This document shows, piece after piece, positions 17,159 through 26,498 of a DNA stretch of 64,000 nt. Position 1 is the stretch's first letter, and the number at the start of each line of letters is the position of its first letter. A program made the position numbers and the translations under genes. Below the pieces are notes generated by a model, which worked only from the letters and a program-made list of their open reading frames with translations, did not search any database and had not been told where the DNA came from. Source of the stretch: Chryseobacterium sp. SC28 (lineage in GTDB: Bacteria; Bacteroidota; Bacteroidia; Flavobacteriales; Weeksellaceae); the NCBI RefSeq assembly GCF_003932955.1, contig NZ_QOVY01000001.1:124001-188000 (forward strand). Reading direction: 5' to 3'.

Positions 17159-19147
17159 TTAATTTTTGAGTAATTTTTCATAAAAAGGAAAAAGCAATTC
17201 TGCCATTTTTTTGTGGTCTGATGCGCTTGGATGATGGCCACAGCCTTCGGTTTTCATTTCCGGAAATTCAAAGATTTCGACAGGAGGATGCAGCTTATCA
17301 TTGATAAAAAAACTTTTTATTTCACGGAGACATTCTACAAAAAGTTTGTTTCGCTCGCCGCCAACCATTGGGCTATTGAGTAAGGCAATTCTGGTGTTAG
17401 GATACAGCTTATATATATTTTGGATGAATTCTATATACTCCAGAACAAATCTACCCCTATCGAAGGGAGAGCGCTGTTTCGTACCATCGCCAAGGGACAA
17501 ATCGTTTGTTCCCAGACATATGCTTACGAGATCAGGTTGGTAATCATTTTCAAATTTTTCTGGATTGTCTTTTCTTAAATATAAATAAGGATAGACTTCC
17601 GGTAAAGTATTTTCTTCTTCCGGCTCGGAATTCCAATTTCGGTATATGCCATATCCTGAAACGGAACTCAATAAAAAATTAGTCCCCAACATTCTTGAAA
17701 CCACAGGGCCATAAGCCAAATAAGCGTTGTGCTGGTCAAACCACTGTCCTTGTCCACAAGGAAGCGCGGTTTCATCATTTCCAAATCCGCAGGTAATGGA
17801 GTTTCCTATGAACTCGATTTTCTTTTTAGCGAGTGCTGGGCTCGGAAGCGCTTCGATCTCGGAAACATCTACTATAACTTCTCCCATTGCGGCTTCAGTC
17901 GCTTTGAAGATCTTGATGTCATGGATATTTGTAGATTTATTGGCCTCAAAAGTAAATAACTTAAAATCATTGTTATCAACTTTGATTCTTCCAATATAAA
18001 TTCCGTCTAATTCTACTGAAATATAATTGTAATAATTTTGATGTGGATTGTTTTTCAGTTTGATACCGGTGGAATTTCCTTTGAAACTGAATTCAACTGA
18101 TGAAGCAGACCCCGAGAGTGTAGCTGTTGTATTTGATGTTTTTTCCACTCGGCCTTTCCATTGAAATGTCGGAATATACTCGCCTCTTCGATTGAATTGT
18201 TTTAAGTATTCTCTGGTTTTGATACCTGATTCATTCAGATCTGACTGTTTCCAGTTTCCGGTGGATGAAGCTGTGGGCAAAAGCATGGAACAGGTTTCTT
18301 TTTTGTCAGATATCGACCAAGTGATCCAGCTCAGTTTTCTTTTTTCCATCCAGTCAAAATATTTCTGCCATTCCCGATAATCAATTTTTCCGTCGCCGGT
18401 TGCTTCCATTCCTGCAGATTCTGAGACAAAAACGGGAATTCCGGAATTGATAGCAGCATCGGCCAGATCACGAAGTTCTTTTTTGTGGGTGCCGGCATAG
18501 AAATGCAACGTGTACATTATGTTGGAAACATTTTTTATGGGATTTTTTTGGACAAGATCAAGCCTTTGATCCCATTCTGGGGAAGGGACCAAAATCAAAT
18601 TGTGGGGGTCATTTTTTCGGATGGTTCTAATAATTTCTTCGGCATATTCTTTTACCTCTTGCCAAGATTGTTGTTCGGGCTCGTTGAATATTTCGTAAAT
18701 GACATTTGGATATTTACCGTACTTTTTAGAAACTTTGTCGAAGAATGTACCTGCTTCATCGGGGTGGATTTTATGGGTATGCCAATCGATAATAACATAG
18801 ACACCTTCTTTGATGGCAGCTTCTACAACGGTTTCTATGTTTTTATAATTCTCTTTTGGATTTTGGAGATAAGCACCTTCTGGATCTATTCCTAATGCTG
18901 CACGAACTACATTGACATTCCAATCGTTTTTAAGCCATTTGACGGTACCTTTCGTGTAGAATCTGGAGTGCCAGTTGTTCCATCCGAAACTTGTGCCTAC
19001 CAATCTTATCGGCATTCCTTTATGATCCGAGAGCTGAGTTCCGATAACGCGTAATTGCCCTATTTCGTCCACCGGCGTTTGTGCTAACTCGAGAGAAAAA
19101 ACGAAAACATATAAGAGTAAAATTATTTTTGAAAATTTCATAATCAT
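17159..19147 (-). CDS. GH5 endoglucanase/mannanase fused to a CE2 acetylesterase
   Basis: A 662-residue secreted two-enzyme protein. The GH5 domain (about 25-320) resembles subfamily 2 cellulases: GTSFGWNNWHSRFY, acid/base E156 in IFNEPEQ and nucleophile E243 in FVSESAG. The C-terminal part (about 325-660) has the CE2 layout: a jelly-roll domain, then an SGNH esterase with S450 in FIGNSITCGFGN, CLGTND at 545-549 and the His pair in CGHHPSASDH (638-645). This is the architecture of Clostridium thermocellum Cel5C-CE2. Beside an acetylesterase and GH26 mannanase it probably cuts glucomannan and deacetylates it. It begins with two close ATGs (19147 and 19141). Confidence 0.88.
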   Translation of the reverse strand: MIMKFSKIILLLYVFVFSLELAQTPVDEIGQLRVIGTQLSDHKGMPIRLVGTSFGWNNWHSRFYTKGTVKWLKNDWNVNVVRAALGIDPEGAYLQNPKENYKNIETVVEAAIKEGVYVIIDWHTHKIHPDEAGTFFDKVSKKYGKYPNVIYEIFNEPEQQSWQEVKEYAEEIIRTIRKNDPHNLILVPSPEWDQRLDLVQKNPIKNVSNIMYTLHFYAGTHKKELRDLADAAINSGIPVFVSESAGMEATGDGKIDYREWQKYFDWMEKRKLSWITWSISDKKETCSMLLPTASSTGNWKQSDLNESGIKTREYLKQFNRRGEYIPTFQWKGRVEKTSNTTATLSGSASSVEFSFKGNSTGIKLKNNPHQNYYNYISVELDGIYIGRIKVDNNDFKLFTFEANKSTNIHDIKIFKATEAAMGEVIVDVSEIEALPSPALAKKKIEFIGNSITCGFGNDETALPCGQGQWFDQHNAYLAYGPVVSRMLGTNFLLSSVSGYGIYRNWNSEPEEENTLPEVYPYLYLRKDNPEKFENDYQPDLVSICLGTNDLSLGDGTKQRSPFDRGRFVLEYIEFIQNIYKLYPNTRIALLNSPMVGGERNKLFVECLREIKSFFINDKLHPPVEIFEFPEMKTEGCGHHPSASDHKKMAELLFPFYEKLLKN

Positions 19148-19229
19148 TGATTTTTTTTCAAAGTTTTGCGAGGTTTTCAGGTACCATAAGCGCGTATTGG
19201 GTCTTATGCAAATAAAATTGAAATCTGAA

Positions 19230-20351
19230 TTACTGATAAAGTTTCATCTTTCTGGCATCCTTCTCAAACCATGTATTTTTGTCTTTATAGAATTTTATAA
19301 AATCCTTTTCTGCCGGGTGACCTCTAAATGGGAGATAATATTCCACTTCATTACGATCGGGTTTAAAGCCAGCGTTTCTCCAAAACAACACATACGAAAA
19401 CTCATGCTTATCAAAAATAGGTTTTAAAATTTTCGTAAACCAATATTTGTCAGGTATTTTATTATAGCCTATCTCACCGATTGCGGAAATTTTCTGATGC
19501 TCTTTGGCTGCAATGTTCATCACTGAAAGCAGTGTGTCCAACTGTTGCAAAAATTTGTTTTCATCTTCTGATGCCGATCGTTGATAGGTATCAAATGAAA
19601 AAACATCTACATACTTATCACCCGGATATCTTCTAATAAATTCCTCCACCGTAGAATAATCTGCACTTGTATTATATTCGATAATGAGATTGTGTATTTT
19701 TTTTGTTATTCTTAAATAATCGACAGAAAACTTGAAGAGTTCTTTGTATTCATCATCCGAAGCAGAATTGACACCCCACCAAAACCAAGTTCCCGTGTGC
19801 TCATGAAATGGGCGCCACAAAATGGGAATCGGTTCTCCATTTTTTCCTTTTAAATCAAGGAAAAATGCAGCCACTTTATCTAGATAATCTTCTAAAATTT
19901 TGTTTTTACTACCTGCAGGCAAAATATCTTTTATTGAGGTGCAGGAGGTGTCCCACGCGTTATTCCCTGTAATCGGATTATTGGTATGCCAGCTGAGTGT
20001 AATAATTCCACCCCTCTCATATCCTTCCCGGATATATTGTTTTATTTTATCGAAAGGAACACCGTCAAGATTTTTATCTCTTCCTAATTCCAGATCGCCT
20101 AATTCCCAACCGTAAACAGCAGGAAAATCTTTCACTACATCTTTTACATCGCTTTTCCCCTCCTGATATTTCCAATAAACGCCATACGCCAGATCATCCT
20201 GATGCCCCACAAAATAGCCCTCAGCCTGAGCTTTTACCAAATTGTTATAAAGGTTTACAGTTTCTTTGGTGGCTTCCGGATCCGACAGTCTGTATTGCGC
20301 ATTAATGATCGACAATAGATTGATTGATATGATGGTAAAGATGGTCTTCAA
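19230..20351 (-). CDS. GH26 beta-mannanase (operon copy)
   Basis: A 373-residue secreted enzyme with a short signal peptide ending IINAQ. The GH26 fold is clear: GYFVGHQDDLAYGVYW, ITLSWHTNNP, ILWRPFHEHTGTWFWWG with acid/base E184, and ISAIGEIGYN with nucleophile E293. GH26 enzymes hydrolyse beta-1,4-mannan with retention; those in loci with an epimerase and GH130 often release mannobiose from chain ends. It has no binding module. A second GH26 (33822-34949) with the same landmarks lies on the other arm of the locus; the two probably differ in location or endo/exo mode. Confidence 0.93.
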   Translation of the reverse strand: MKTIFTIISINLLSIINAQYRLSDPEATKETVNLYNNLVKAQAEGYFVGHQDDLAYGVYWKYQEGKSDVKDVVKDFPAVYGWELGDLELGRDKNLDGVPFDKIKQYIREGYERGGIITLSWHTNNPITGNNAWDTSCTSIKDILPAGSKNKILEDYLDKVAAFFLDLKGKNGEPIPILWRPFHEHTGTWFWWGVNSASDDEYKELFKFSVDYLRITKKIHNLIIEYNTSADYSTVEEFIRRYPGDKYVDVFSFDTYQRSASEDENKFLQQLDTLLSVMNIAAKEHQKISAIGEIGYNKIPDKYWFTKILKPIFDKHEFSYVLFWRNAGFKPDRNEVEYYLPFRGHPAEKDFIKFYKDKNTWFEKDARKMKLYQ

Positions 20352-20390
20352 AGTATTTGGCTCTCGGAGCTCCTTTTATTTGGTTTGTCC

Positions 20391-21410
20391 TTATGGATTA
20401 AATTTCACCTGAACGTCATCCACATACATTATTCCAGTAGCTTCGTTTAAAGCAATCATAATTCTATATTTTTTAGAACCATTTGGGATTTCCAGAGTTT
20501 TGGAAAACATCTGCCAGTCCCCGGAGCCCAAAACAGAGAATATCGTCTGATCTTGAGAGGTCTTTTTGCTTCCGTCTGAAGTGAATTCTACAATCATTAC
20601 GCCTTTGTTCCAATCGTTCTTGCCTTGTTTTAGATCTTGGGGCTTAGCATAAGCGGAAACACTTATGGTTTGAGCATCCGCAGGAATGTCAGCTATTTGA
20701 TCTATACCCGTCCACACGGGATTTTGCGAGGAAAGCTTCAGGCTTTTTTGACCTTCATATTTTTCTTCAGAAACTACTTCCGCACCTCCTCGCCATCCTT
20801 CTAATCCTTTTTCAAAGTTTCCGTTGCTTAATTTTAAAAATTCTAACGGGGTAGCATCTTTAATGACAGCTACTGGATATTGGTTAGTTTGCTCTTCCAA
20901 GATTATGTTATAATCTTGCGTTGAAAGTGGAATGACCTGAATCTCATCAAAATAGAAAGTCCCTGTGCATTCGGATAATGCCAGCATCAATCTTCCTGAA
21001 CGGGAGTGGTCAACGGGAATTATCTTTTTTACCAATTGCCATTGCGTAGTTCCCTCCAATTCTGCAATATTTTGATTTTTGCCGGCCATTTCAAGAACCA
21101 TTACCGCTTTGTTCCAACTGTTTTTCCCTTTTTCTACTCCGTCTGCTTTTAGCCATGCGGATACTTCTACAGCAGCTGTATTTTTTGGAATGATGAATTC
21201 CTGATCTATTCCTTTCCACTGCGGCGAAACAAATTCGGAAATACAGCCTGCATTTGCGCCATTTTTTTTGGTGTAAGGATTGATGGTGAGGATATTTTCG
21301 CCACGCCAAAACTCTGAATTAAGTTCAAATCCCCCATTTTTGATTAGGTTTTTCTGTCCGAATGTGAAAAGTGAGGATGCCAACGCGATTGCACAAATTA
21401 TTTTTTTCAT
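20391..21410 (-). CDS. Exported protein with two tandem carbohydrate-binding-like domains
   Basis: A 339-residue protein with signal peptide (LASSLFTFGQ) and no catalytic domain. It is built from two copies of one module: residues about 19-165 (LIKNGGFELNSEFWRGE, KGKNSWNKAVMVLEM, FYFDEIQVI) and about 190-339 (LSNGNFEKGLEGWRGG, QGKNDWNKGVMIVEF, MYVDDVQVKF). The NGxFE...W start and xVDDVQV end are typical of CBM4/9-type jelly rolls. It probably binds mannan or cell-bound oligosaccharide. Its ATG overlaps the stop of the upstream epimerase gene by 4 bases (ATGA), an unusual coupling of a cytosolic enzyme with an exported binder. Confidence 0.75.
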   Translation of the reverse strand: MKKIICAIALASSLFTFGQKNLIKNGGFELNSEFWRGENILTINPYTKKNGANAGCISEFVSPQWKGIDQEFIIPKNTAAVEVSAWLKADGVEKGKNSWNKAVMVLEMAGKNQNIAELEGTTQWQLVKKIIPVDHSRSGRLMLALSECTGTFYFDEIQVIPLSTQDYNIILEEQTNQYPVAVIKDATPLEFLKLSNGNFEKGLEGWRGGAEVVSEEKYEGQKSLKLSSQNPVWTGIDQIADIPADAQTISVSAYAKPQDLKQGKNDWNKGVMIVEFTSDGSKKTSQDQTIFSVLGSGDWQMFSKTLEIPNGSKKYRIMIALNEATGIMYVDDVQVKFNP

Positions 21411-22597
21411 TGGTCTTCTTTATTTCTTTTTAGTATCTCTAAGCAAGCTCTTCCATTGTGATATGGACATTTCCAAATACCTGTTTTGTCTTTATTCAGT
21501 CTTTTGTGATTCTCGTCGATTCCCCAAAACCACTCTCCATTTTTGTGATCGATGATATATTCATCAACGAAGATCCAATTTTTATAAACAATGTTCAAAT
21601 AATTTTTATTTGCTGTCAGTTGGTAGGCATTCATAAATCCGATCCATAGTTCTGCCTGCGGCCACCAGTGTTTCTCGGCAATAAGTTGATTTTTCTGGGG
21701 GTCATATTCATACCAAAGACCACCATCTGCGTCCAAACCTTCGAGAGTGGCATCTGCCATTTTTACAGCGTAAGACTTAAAAATATCTATTAGCCGATTG
21801 TCTTCAGAAACTTCTGCACACCACTGCAGGAGCCAAGAAGCCTCGATATCGTGCCCATACGAGATAACATCTTTTTTCTCTACCCAGTTTTCATCAAAAA
21901 AAAGTTTGAGGTGCCACTTTTCTTTATCAATGAAATAAAGATCGATAATATCTAAAAGTTGAGTCGTATTCTTTTTTAATTCCTCATTTTTCCAGACCGT
22001 ATAAAGATTGGCAAAAGCCTCTGCGATATGAAGATGTGTATTCATTGTCTTTTTTTCATTGGCGTCTTTATCACTGAGTCTTACATCTTCAATCGCTTCC
22101 CAATCTTTCGTATAAGCCTCAAAATAACCACCTTTATACCGGTCGAAACTATGCTCTTGAATACTGTGGTATAGACTAACTGCCAAATCCAAAGCGTCGT
22201 GATTTTTGGTCACCTTATAAAATTCGCTAAGACCATATATGGCAAATGCCAAGGCGTAAATTTGATTTTTAGTTTCCTTTGGCGTTCCGTCTGCATTAAT
22301 GCTCCAATAGATTCCTTTCTGGAAAGGATTATAGAATTTAGTTCTAATTTCTTCAAAAGCCCTCTGTGCTATTTTAAGATGTTCGGAATTTTGTGTTATA
22401 GGATAGGCTGCAGAGAAAGTCCATAAGATCCTGGCATGCATTACCGAACCTTTTTCAGCTTTTGGATTTTTGCTTTCGTCACTGTCAATTTTTCCGATGA
22501 ATCCTCCATTGGCATCATCGAGGGTGTTCTGAGCCCAATAATCAAGGATATGATGAAGTTCTTTTTCGACTTCTTTGATGATTGCTAATGATGACAT
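21407..22597 (-). CDS. AGE-family 2-epimerase (mannobiose/cellobiose 2-epimerase)
   Basis: A 396-residue cytosolic (alpha/alpha)6-barrel enzyme without signal peptide. The three catalytic/essential histidines of Rhodothermus cellobiose 2-epimerase (H200, H259, H390) have equivalents at H190 (NTHLHIAEAF), H249 (SYGHDIEAS) and H380 (CPYHNGRA), all at a constant offset of 10. WWPQAELW is also conserved. Given the neighbouring GH130 gene, the reaction is probably mannobiose to mannosyl-glucose at the reducing end. N-acylglucosamine epimerase is the distant parent family and not the likely role. Confidence 0.92.
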   Translation of the reverse strand: MSSLAIIKEVEKELHHILDYWAQNTLDDANGGFIGKIDSDESKNPKAEKGSVMHARILWTFSAAYPITQNSEHLKIAQRAFEEIRTKFYNPFQKGIYWSINADGTPKETKNQIYALAFAIYGLSEFYKVTKNHDALDLAVSLYHSIQEHSFDRYKGGYFEAYTKDWEAIEDVRLSDKDANEKKTMNTHLHIAEAFANLYTVWKNEELKKNTTQLLDIIDLYFIDKEKWHLKLFFDENWVEKKDVISYGHDIEASWLLQWCAEVSEDNRLIDIFKSYAVKMADATLEGLDADGGLWYEYDPQKNQLIAEKHWWPQAELWIGFMNAYQLTANKNYLNIVYKNWIFVDEYIIDHKNGEWFWGIDENHKRLNKDKTGIWKCPYHNGRACLEILKRNKEDQ

Positions 22598-22675
22598 TTT
22601 AATTGAAATTTTAAAAATGCAATGTTTTGGTTTCCAAGCCTGTACAAATTGAATAAGAACTAACTGACGAAAAGT

Positions 22676-23854
22676 TTAATTGACAAGATTATTTTCTATA
22701 ATTCTCATAATGGTTTGTACAGATTCGTAGGAAGACAATTTGTCTTCCGGCGTATTAATGCAATAATCCAATAGCTGGTCGACAGATGAGAGGGCAACAT
22801 GCATCCTCGTGTCTGCAGAAGCATAATAGATGAAGACTTTGCCATCATCATCCGCGATCCAACCATTCGAAAATAATACATTTGAAACATCTCCCACCCT
22901 CTCAATTCCTTCGGGAGCCATAAAGTAACCTGCGGGTTTATAAATTACTTTTCCTAATTCATTAAGATCTGTCATAAACAGATACAATACATAGCGCAGT
23001 CCGGCGGCTGTATTGCGAACACCATGTGCCAAATGCAACCAGCCTTTTTCTGTTTTAATAGGTGCTGGACCCAATCCGTTTTTCAGTTCGTAAACGGTGT
23101 GATATTTCTTTCCATAAATGATGGCTTCATCCTGAATTATGGGATTTTTCATATCCTGAACGTAACCTAATCCGATGCCGCCTCCCTTACCCACATCAAT
23201 GAATCCATCTTGTGGGCGGGTATACAAAGCATATTTTCCATTTGAAAATTCCGGATGGAGAACCACATTTCTCTGTTGGCCAGTGCTGGAAACCAGATCG
23301 GGAAGTCTTTCCCAATCTAATAAATTTTTCGTTCTTACAATTCCGGCGTTTGCAGTTGCTAAAGTGGTATCGCCTTTTGGTGCTCTTATATCTTTGCGCT
23401 CCGTACAGAAAATACCGTAAATGTAACCGTCTTCGTGCTCTACAAGACGCATATCATAAACGTTGGTGTCCGGATTTCCTGCAATTTGTGGAATTACAAT
23501 TGGTTTTTCCCAGAATCTGAAATTATCTATTCCATTGGGAGACTCTGCTATAGCAAAAAAAGATTTTCTGTCATATCCTTCTACTCGTACTGAAAGCAAG
23601 TATTTATCTTGCCATTTCATCGCCCCTGCATTAAAAGTGGCATTGATCCCAAACCTTTGCATGAAAAACGGATTCCTTTCGGCATCAAAATCAAAACGCC
23701 ATTCCAAAGGAGTGTGGGCAGCTGTCACCACAGGATTTTTATAACGGGTAAAAATACCATTTCCGGCTTCTTCGAAGGGAAAGTTTTTTATTGTAATTAA
23801 ATTTTCAAATTCTTCCTTTACTGCATTCAAGCGTGTAGTGAATAAATCGCTCAT
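22676..23854 (-). CDS. GH130 4-O-beta-D-mannosyl-D-glucose phosphorylase
   Basis: A 392-residue cytosolic enzyme that converts mannosyl-glucose and phosphate to mannose-1-phosphate and glucose. The five-bladed propeller family is shown by RYKNPVVTAAHTPLEWRFDF, NATFNAGAMKW and NVYDMRLVEHEDG, whose D134 matches the proton-donating Asp of Bacteroides fragilis MGP (D131). HTVYELKNGLGPAPIKT and the late DVSNVLFSNGW are also typical of subfamily GH130_1. Its place beside the epimerase reproduces the known mannobiose pathway, so the specific name is well supported. Confidence 0.93.
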   Translation of the reverse strand: MSDLFTTRLNAVKEEFENLITIKNFPFEEAGNGIFTRYKNPVVTAAHTPLEWRFDFDAERNPFFMQRFGINATFNAGAMKWQDKYLLSVRVEGYDRKSFFAIAESPNGIDNFRFWEKPIVIPQIAGNPDTNVYDMRLVEHEDGYIYGIFCTERKDIRAPKGDTTLATANAGIVRTKNLLDWERLPDLVSSTGQQRNVVLHPEFSNGKYALYTRPQDGFIDVGKGGGIGLGYVQDMKNPIIQDEAIIYGKKYHTVYELKNGLGPAPIKTEKGWLHLAHGVRNTAAGLRYVLYLFMTDLNELGKVIYKPAGYFMAPEGIERVGDVSNVLFSNGWIADDDGKVFIYYASADTRMHVALSSVDQLLDYCINTPEDKLSSYESVQTIMRIIENNLVN

Positions 23855-23883
23855 TGTACTTCTATTGTTTTTATAGGTGAAAT

Positions 23884-25311
23884 TTATATAAACTGCTTCT
23901 TGGAAGTCGTGTGGTCTTTCTCCACGACTCTTCTTTCGTTTAATTCTTTGCTAATGTTTTTTAATTTTTCTTCACTTAAAGGATAGATCGATATAAACAG
24001 CATCGATATGCCTGCGCCGATTGCGGGTAAAACACTCAGCATCAAGCGGATACCCCACTGGGCGGATTCTGATTGTGGAATATTGGCCTTAAATCCGAAA
24101 TAAGCCAACAACCAGCCTGTTGCCGCGCCCCCGAACGCCCAGCCTAATTTCTGGGACATTGATGAGGCAGAAAAAATCAATCCGGTTGCTCTTCTCCCTT
24201 GCTTCCATTCCGAGTAATCGGCCGTATCGGCGTACATAGACCATAAGAGCGGGAAGATGCATCCTGCGCAAATGCCTATGACAAATTGAAATATTAATAT
24301 AAGAACCATTTCATTTTTGGTCAAGAAATAAAAAGCAAGACTTAAAATTGCAGCTAATAGCATGGCGCCGAAAAATGTATTTTTCTTCCCTACTTTATTG
24401 GCCAAGGGAGTAGCTAAAACTACACCTATAATATTGGCTGCCTGACCCAAAACCAGATAGATCGTGAGATAGGACATCCCTGTCCCCATTCCAAATATAG
24501 CGAATGTCTCGTGGTCGGCTTTACTGAGAAAATATTTGAAATAGTAGATAGCGCCTCCATCTCTAATAGTATTGAAAAGTAGCGTTGCAACGCCGGCTCC
24601 CAATAGAATCCACCAAGGTTTGTTGCTCAGAAGATCCTTCAAGTCTTCCTTGAGAGGAGATTGCTCTTCCCGTATGGGTTTTACTCTTTCGCGAGTCCCT
24701 GCAAAACAGCCCCAGAACAACAGAGTAGTAATAACTCCGAATACCATAATAGTATAAAACCAACCTTGGGGCGAGGTAAGTGTGCCGTCTCCAAAATATT
24801 TTACCAACGGCTCAATGAGCCAAAGGGCAAACAGGCTCCCACAGAAAGCAAAAACCATGCGATAAGACGCTAAAGTGGTTCTTACTTTCCCATCGGCTGA
24901 TATCACACCCAGCAAAGAAGCGTAAGGCACATTTATTAGAGAGTAAACCATCATCATCAAAGAATAAGTGATGTAGGCATAAATGAGACGGCCGTTGTAT
25001 GAAAAATTGGGCGTGTAGAAAGTAAATACACCGATTACAGCGAACGGAACAGCTACCCAAAGCAGAAAAGGCCGGAACTTCCCCCATCTTGTCTCGACCC
25101 TATCCGAGTAAATACCCACCAAAGGATCAAAAAGCGAATCCCAAACTTTTGTTACCAGAAACATCGTTCCCACAGCCGCCGCGGTAAGACCGAAAACATC
25201 GGTGTAGAAAAACAGCAGATACATACTGAATATCTTCCAAAACATAGAGGATGCTGCATCTCCGAATCCGTAAGCTATTTTTTCTTTTAATTTAATTTTT
25301 TCAAGATTCAT
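23884..25311 (-). CDS. GPH-family sugar:cation symporter (MFS)
   Basis: A 475-residue inner-membrane transporter with about 12 hydrophobic segments. The N-terminus KIAYGFGDAASSMFWKI and the loop DPLVGIYSDRVETRWGKFRP are diagnostic of the glycoside-pentoside-hexuronide:cation symporter family; ADTADYSEWKQGRRATG marks the central loop. It should carry mannobiose or short manno-oligosaccharides from periplasm to cytosol, directly feeding the epimerase and phosphorylase encoded just downstream (29 bases to GH130). The substrate is inferred from context. Confidence 0.9.
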   Translation of the reverse strand: MNLEKIKLKEKIAYGFGDAASSMFWKIFSMYLLFFYTDVFGLTAAAVGTMFLVTKVWDSLFDPLVGIYSDRVETRWGKFRPFLLWVAVPFAVIGVFTFYTPNFSYNGRLIYAYITYSLMMMVYSLINVPYASLLGVISADGKVRTTLASYRMVFAFCGSLFALWLIEPLVKYFGDGTLTSPQGWFYTIMVFGVITTLLFWGCFAGTRERVKPIREEQSPLKEDLKDLLSNKPWWILLGAGVATLLFNTIRDGGAIYYFKYFLSKADHETFAIFGMGTGMSYLTIYLVLGQAANIIGVVLATPLANKVGKKNTFFGAMLLAAILSLAFYFLTKNEMVLILIFQFVIGICAGCIFPLLWSMYADTADYSEWKQGRRATGLIFSASSMSQKLGWAFGGAATGWLLAYFGFKANIPQSESAQWGIRLMLSVLPAIGAGISMLFISIYPLSEEKLKNISKELNERRVVEKDHTTSKKQFI

Positions 25312-25418
25312 ATTATTTACCTTCTATGCTGGGTAATTTGATTTTTGTTTAAACTTCGTTATAACTAAAAAAATAAGGTAATGTGATTAGGATTTGTACG
25401 TCTCGATGATGAAAAAGC

Positions 25419-26486
25419 TTAGTAATAATAACCAATATCGTCGAGATAGATTTCGTACTCTGAGCCCGATGCGTTATTGAATGTCAGATTCATTGTTGAA
25501 GGTGTTCCCGATAAGCCAAAACCAGCAGATCCCTCAAAAGGTATCTCGTAGTATTTGTAAACTTCTCCAATGGTAATAGTTGGCGTTGTCCCCCAGCTAT
25601 AATTTAAAATTAGTTTTATGGCATTAGTAGCCGTGGCGACTTTCGCTTTAGCATAGAATCTGATTCCCTTGGCATTAGCCGGTATTTCCGGAGAATTATC
25701 AATCTGCAATGCGGACCAAGTCTTAGCATTCCATTTTATTGCTTTATCACCTTGCATAATATTAGTTGGATCTTCACTATAAGCGATGTCATATACATCT
25801 CCTGCCCAAGTGGAAACGCTTATGCCGCCGTAAAAGACATCATCGTATATAGATGTTCCCACCTGCGAATTGTAGGTAGCCGTCCCGGAGAGCGTAGATA
25901 CAGAAACCTTTTTACCTTGAGAACCCGCCGGCAAAGTCGCTACAATATGGGTAAGATCGCTTGATACAATTGTTGCTGAGGCATCCCCTACTTTTACCTC
26001 CGGGTTGACAAAATAGTTTCCTTTGATAGTAATATTGGTTCCGTCAGCAGTATTTACCGGTTGGAAGCCATTGAAAACTGGCGCAGGTGGTGCGATTACA
26101 AAATCATATTCTACCGTCCCGACGCCTGTTACAAGCTTCAATTTGTTACTTACGTTAGAGTACGGCGTATTTTCATTAATGCTTACAATGATATTAGTAT
26201 CTGTCACCAAAGTTGGATTAAAATAGGACTCATAATCATTAAAATAAATATGTTTTAGCGAAGAAAAATTTTTTCCTCTTATAACATAGGTGTTGTTAGC
26301 AAATCCTACGTTTGTCGGAGTAAGATCGCTTGGCATTCCGTTGGCATCTACTGCAGGTGCAACAAATTCTATGATGGGAGCTCTATCAATGCCGCTCGTA
26401 TCATCATCATTACAGGCGGACCAGAGTGTCACGGCAAGTAGCGCTAAAAATACTTTTTTATAACTGTTTCGAATTAAAGTTTTCAT
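25419..26486 (-). CDS. Surface glycan-binding lipoprotein with IPT/TIG domains (SusE/F-position)
   Basis: A 355-residue lipoprotein with lipobox LLAVTLWSAC, followed by an Asn/Asp-rich start typical of outer-membrane exported lipoproteins. Two Ig-like IPT/TIG domains follow (about 36-120 with YVIRGKNFSSLKHIYF, about 120-205 with ITIKGNYFVNPEVKV), then a C-terminal beta-sandwich of CBM look (about 210-355, ending YEIYLDDIGYYY). It lies directly after susD, where surface glycan-binding proteins are encoded, and probably captures mannan on the cell surface. Its sequence is not recognisably SusE itself. Confidence 0.85.
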   Translation of the reverse strand: MKTLIRNSYKKVFLALLAVTLWSACNDDDTSGIDRAPIIEFVAPAVDANGMPSDLTPTNVGFANNTYVIRGKNFSSLKHIYFNDYESYFNPTLVTDTNIIVSINENTPYSNVSNKLKLVTGVGTVEYDFVIAPPAPVFNGFQPVNTADGTNITIKGNYFVNPEVKVGDASATIVSSDLTHIVATLPAGSQGKKVSVSTLSGTATYNSQVGTSIYDDVFYGGISVSTWAGDVYDIAYSEDPTNIMQGDKAIKWNAKTWSALQIDNSPEIPANAKGIRFYAKAKVATATNAIKLILNYSWGTTPTITIGEVYKYYEIPFEGSAGFGLSGTPSTMNLTFNNASGSEYEIYLDDIGYYY

Positions 26487-26498
26487 TATTTTAAAATT

